A DNA stretch of 23,670 nucleotides from Nitrospirota bacterium (lineage in GTDB: Bacteria; Nitrospirota; Thermodesulfovibrionia; JACRGW01). The notes beneath the pieces were generated by a model. The model was not told the origin of the DNA and searched no databases. It saw nothing but the letters and a program-made list of their open reading frames with translations. Positions within the stretch are counted from its first letter, which is position 1; every line of letters starts with the position of its first letter. The stretch covers positions 1-23,670 of the forward strand of contig JACRGW010000167.1 in NCBI GenBank assembly GCA_016212195.1, in the 5' to 3' direction. Position numbers and translations under genes: made by a program. This document shows positions 20,711 to 23,670 of this stretch, piece after piece.

Positions 20711-23391
20711 AGTGCTGCCTCCTTCTCTAATAGTTTTAACTTTTTTATACCGTCCTTCAGTCTCTTTGCTTTTTCAGTGAGCGTATTGTAATTTGACTTA
20801 TCTTTATTTACAACTTCTTTTGGTGCCTTGGAAAGGAAATCTTCGTTAGTGAGTTTTTTAGAGAGAATGGCGATATCCTTCTCTGCCTTATCCAGGTCTT
20901 TCTTAAGTCTTGACCGTTCACCATCTATATCAAGGATTCCCTCCAAGGGGATATATATCTCCATGACCTCAGAGATAGAAGTTGCTGCCATCTTCGGTCT
21001 CTGGAGACCCTTCCCGATCTTTATCTCCTTCCCTCTGGCGAATCTTTCTATATAAAGAAGATTCCTCTCCAGCGTCTCTTTCACCCTATCGTCCTTGACA
21101 TTGATAATCGCTTTCAGCTCAATGGATGGGGAGATATTCATCTCACCCCTTATATTTCTTATTCCCATAACCGCTAATATTACGAGTGACATCTCTTCTT
21201 CCGCTTCGGTGTTGTAATAGTCAGGATATTCTTTGGGAAATTCTGATATCGTGATACTTTCTCTATTTCTCACAGGTAGATGCTGCCAGATCTCCTCGGT
21301 TATAAAGGGCATAAAGGGATGGAGTAGCCTTAATGAGTGGTCGAGGGTATGGATCAGACAGTTCAGGGTTTCTTCCTTTTCCTTACTGTCTTGAGAAAGG
21401 TCTGACTTTGCCATCTCGAGATACCAGTCGCAGAATTCATGCCATACAAACTGATAGATACTGCCTGCAGCGTCATTAAACCTGTAATCCTCAAGTGACT
21501 TTCTTATCTCTCTGATGACATGATTCAGTCTGCTCAGTATCCAGCGGTTTGGTAAAGAGGAAGGAGTAATCCCCCCCAACCCCCCTTTATTAAAGGGGGG
21601 AGTAGGGGGGATTATAGAGTCCTCAATATTCATAAATACGAATCTCGAGGCGTTCCAGATCTTGTTACAGAAGTGTCTGTAGCCTTCAACCCTTTCTTCT
21701 GAAAAACGGATGTCCCTCCCCTGCGCAGCAAAGGCAGTGAGTGTGAAACGAAAGGCATCGGTCCCGTATTTATTTATCATCACGAGGGGATCGATGATAT
21801 TCCCTTTCGATTTACTCATCTTCTGACCCTCCGCATCCCTTACTAGGGCATGGATATAAACATCACTGAACGGAATATTCCCCATAAATTTTAAACCCAT
21901 CATGATCATCCTCGCAACCCAGAAAAAAAGGATGTCGAAGCTCGTTACGAGGGTAGTGGTTGGATAAAATATCCTGAGTTCCTTTGTATCCTCTGGCCAG
22001 CCGAGTGTAGAGAAGGGCCAGATGGCAGAAGAAAACCATGTATCAAGGACATCCTCTTCCTGCTTGATATTTTTACTTTTACAATGTCTGCATTCAGCAG
22101 GAGCGACTCTATCTACTGTTATCCCTCCGCAGTCTTCACAGTGCCAGGCAGGGATTCTATGCCCCCACCATATCTGTCTGGAGATACACCAGTCCTTGAT
22201 CTTCAGCATCCAGTCAAAATAGCTGTTCTCCCATCCCTTTGGTATGAGCCTGATCCTTCCTTTCTTTACAGCCTCGATGGCTGGCTCTGCAAGCCCCTTC
22301 ATTTTGACAAACCACTGTTTGGATAGATATGGTTCGACAGGTGTCCTGCATCGGTAGCAGTGTCCGATTGAATGTGTATAATCCTGAATCCTTTCGATAT
22401 AGCCCCCTGCCTTAAGTTCTTTGAGTAAATTCTTACGACATTCGAATCTATCCTGACCTGCATAACCTCCTGCCTCTTCATTCATCTTCCCTTCTTCATC
22501 CATTATCTTCAGGGCAGGGAGATTATGCCTCAATCCGATTTCGAAATCATTAGGGTCATGGGCAGGGGTTACCTTTACTGCACCTGTTCCGAATTCCCGG
22601 TTCACAAAAGGGTCTGAGATGATAGGTATAAATCTTTCCGCTATCGGGAGGAGGACCTTCCTGCCGATGAGACCTCTGTATCTTTCGTCCTCAGGATGGA
22701 CTGCTACCGCAGTATCCCCCAGCATAGTCTCAGGTCTTGTTGTGGCAACAATGATTGGGTTTCCCTTTCCAGTTAAGGTGTACCTTATGTAGTAGAGCTT
22801 TCCCTTAACTTCTTCGTGTTCTACTTCGAGGTCAGAGAGTGCAGTTCTGCACCTCGGACACCAGTTGATTATATAATCTCCTTTATATATAAGCCCTTCT
22901 TCATAAAGCCTTACAAAGACCTCTCTTACGGCCCTCGAGAGACCCTCATCCATCGTGAACCTCTCTCTCTGCCAGTCACAGGATGCACCGAGTCTCTTTA
23001 GCTGGTGGATTATCCTTCCTCCGTACTCTTCCTTCCACTGCCACACCCTTTTTACAAAATTATCCCTTCCGAGGGCATGGCGGTCAGTACCTTCTGACTT
23101 TAACTGTTTCTCTATAACATTCTGTGTGGCTATGCCTGCATGGTCTGTCCCTGGAAGCCAGAGTGCGTTATATCCATCCATCCTCTTCCATCGGATAAGG
23201 ATGTCCTGGAGGGTATTGTTAAGGGCATGACCCAGATGGAGGGAGCCTGTTATATTTGGAGGGGGGATAACGATACAGAAAGGGAATTTTGGGCGATCCT
23301 CATCTGCATGGAAATAACCTTTCTCAATCCAGAACTGATACCATTTATCCTCAACACCTTTTGGGTCGTATGACTTGTTGAATTCTTTCAT
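20707..23391 (-). CDS. valS: Valyl-tRNA synthetase
   Basis: This 894-residue class I synthetase charges tRNA-Val. It has PPPNITGSLHLGHALN with the HIGH-type HLGH at 52-55, the editing domain with TTRPETMLGDTAVAVHP, zinc-binding cysteine pairs (CPRCRT, CYRCRT, CEDCGG, CRHCKS), and KMSKS at 524-528. It ends with the ValRS C-terminal coiled coil rich in Lys and Glu. Residues about 593-608, between the catalytic and anticodon-binding domains, read IIPPTPPFNKGGLGGI. They are the translation of a palindromic repeat inserted in frame. All catalytic motifs are intact, so the enzyme should work. It is probably cotranscribed with the two downstream genes. Confidence 0.96.
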   Translation of the reverse strand: MKEFNKSYDPKGVEDKWYQFWIEKGYFHADEDRPKFPFCIVIPPPNITGSLHLGHALNNTLQDILIRWKRMDGYNALWLPGTDHAGIATQNVIEKQLKSEGTDRHALGRDNFVKRVWQWKEEYGGRIIHQLKRLGASCDWQRERFTMDEGLSRAVREVFVRLYEEGLIYKGDYIINWCPRCRTALSDLEVEHEEVKGKLYYIRYTLTGKGNPIIVATTRPETMLGDTAVAVHPEDERYRGLIGRKVLLPIAERFIPIISDPFVNREFGTGAVKVTPAHDPNDFEIGLRHNLPALKIMDEEGKMNEEAGGYAGQDRFECRKNLLKELKAGGYIERIQDYTHSIGHCYRCRTPVEPYLSKQWFVKMKGLAEPAIEAVKKGRIRLIPKGWENSYFDWMLKIKDWCISRQIWWGHRIPAWHCEDCGGITVDRVAPAECRHCKSKNIKQEEDVLDTWFSSAIWPFSTLGWPEDTKELRIFYPTTTLVTSFDILFFWVARMIMMGLKFMGNIPFSDVYIHALVRDAEGQKMSKSKGNIIDPLVMINKYGTDAFRFTLTAFAAQGRDIRFSEERVEGYRHFCNKIWNASRFVFMNIEDSIIPPTPPFNKGGLGGITPSSLPNRWILSRLNHVIREIRKSLEDYRFNDAAGSIYQFVWHEFCDWYLEMAKSDLSQDSKEKEETLNCLIHTLDHSLRLLHPFMPFITEEIWQHLPVRNRESITISEFPKEYPDYYNTEAEEEMSLVILAVMGIRNIRGEMNISPSIELKAIINVKDDRVKETLERNLLYIERFARGKEIKIGKGLQRPKMAATSISEVMEIYIPLEGILDIDGERSRLKKDLDKAEKDIAILSKKLTNEDFLSKAPKEVVNKDKSNYNTLTEKAKRLKDGIKKLKLLEKEAAL
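21568..21613 (-). repeat. C/G-rich palindromic repeat inside valS
   Basis: AATCCCCCC at one end pairs with GGGGGGATT at the other, and an inner stem CCCCCCTTT/AAAGGGGGG (21580-21588, 21592-21600) closes on three bases. It resembles a dispersed bacterial repeat that is recognisable when translated as PPTPPFNKGGLGG. It is 46 bases long here, and the valS frame runs through it without a stop. Confidence 0.85.
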
Positions 23392-23407
23392 CTACAAATA
23401 AGAGAAA

Positions 23408-23435
23408 GCGGGGATAGATACAATTCTATCCCCGC
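23408..23435 (-). terminator. Hairpin between the upstream gene and valS
   Basis: GCGGGGATAGA (23408-23418) pairs perfectly with TCTATCCCCGC (23425-23435) across a 6-base loop. On the minus strand it is followed by TTTCTCTTATTTG, a weak T-rich tract that runs up to the valS start. It could end the upstream transcript or attenuate readthrough into valS. No T-box features are visible. Confidence 0.5.
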
Positions 23436-23453
23436 ACAGAATTGAAGGGATTA

Positions 23454-23670
23454 TCACTCTTCAGTTTCCTTGAGCCTCTCCTTCTTTATAAGATTTTCTG
23501 CTGAATCAGGGATTATCTCGAGCGATATCTTTTCAACTATATCCTTTATGATTGTATCGAGTTTTGAGTTAAGGGTCTCTTTGATGATATTTTCAATCTC
23601 TTGAGCAGTGGTCTGAAGTATCTGTGGTATGGCATGACTCAGGATACCCTCAAGTTTTATTCTGAGTTCA
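23454..23670 (-). CDS. C-terminal part of an unidentified helical protein (partial)
   Basis: A minus-strand frame is open from the window edge to TGA at 23454-23456 and gives 71 residues. It is a helical, charged tail with ETLNSKLDTIIKDIVEKI and then IIPDSAENLIKKERLKETEE. Similar tails (a repeat of I/V-V-E-K-I followed by VIPDLAE-LIKKEI) are found at the C terminus of some regulator proteins in Desulfobacterota and Nitrospirota, as I recall. The rest lies outside the window, so no function is assigned. It is upstream of valS in the same direction. Confidence 0.65.
   Translation of the reverse strand, partial: ELRIKLEGILSHAIPQILQTTAQEIENIIKETLNSKLDTIIKDIVEKISLEIIPDSAENLIKKERLKETEE

Noticed and set aside
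23392..23453. T-box leader for valS
   Set aside because: Only 62 bases and one simple hairpin are present, with no T-box sequence or specifier stem.

Overview
The window looks like a chromosomal piece of an anaerobic bacterium. It holds bacterial housekeeping genes (rsmA, valS, nadC), a TPP riboswitch and sigma70-type promoters. It also holds oxygen-sensitive Fe-S chemistry (a four-subunit 2-oxoacid:ferredoxin oxidoreductase, ThiC) and a Thi4-type thiazole synthase, a gene seen in archaea and in some anaerobic bacteria. Host genes strongly prefer AGA/AGG for arginine. Nitrospirota- or Desulfobacterota-like lineages are my best guess, but that is inference. I see no rRNA, tRNA or CRISPR.

Layout. 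1-1000: a VapBC-type toxin-antitoxin pair sits between two ~60-bp near-identical direct repeats that look like integron attC sites, so the pair looks like a mobile gene cassette. 1014-4184 (minus strand): a DUF4416 protein, a QueG-like Fe-S protein without a clear start codon, a MshEN/GspE-N-like protein, an O6-alkylguanine-DNA methyltransferase, a zinc ribbon protein and rsmA. 4327-4803: a universal stress protein with its own promoter.

4832-15817 is an accessory catabolic island whose arginine codons differ from those of the flanks. A gamma-glutamyltransferase-family amidohydrolase faces left. Facing right from a near-consensus promoter with an operator-like palindrome are a tandem AAA ATPase resembling CDC48 without its N domain, a GntR/FadR-type regulator, the gamma, delta, alpha and beta subunits of a 2-oxoacid:ferredoxin oxidoreductase, and a TctCBA tripartite carboxylate transporter. 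The alpha subunit has YPIRP instead of the pyruvate-type YPITP, with Arg at positions 31 and 109. To my knowledge these are the substrate arginines of oxalate oxidoreductase. I propose that the island imports a carboxylate, may release oxalate from an amide such as oxamate, and oxidises oxalate to CO2 while reducing ferredoxin. The p97-like ATPase is the unexplained partner and the best candidate for something new.

15863-19327 is a thiamin operon: promoter, TPP riboswitch, intrinsic terminator, thi4, a DUF6775-like putative metalloprotein and thiC. Copies of one palindromic repeat lie before thi4, between the second gene and thiC, and after thiC. 19351-23670 (minus strand) holds nadC, a predicted beta-helix protein with a C-terminal membrane anchor, valS (with another repeat inserted in frame) and the end of an upstream gene.
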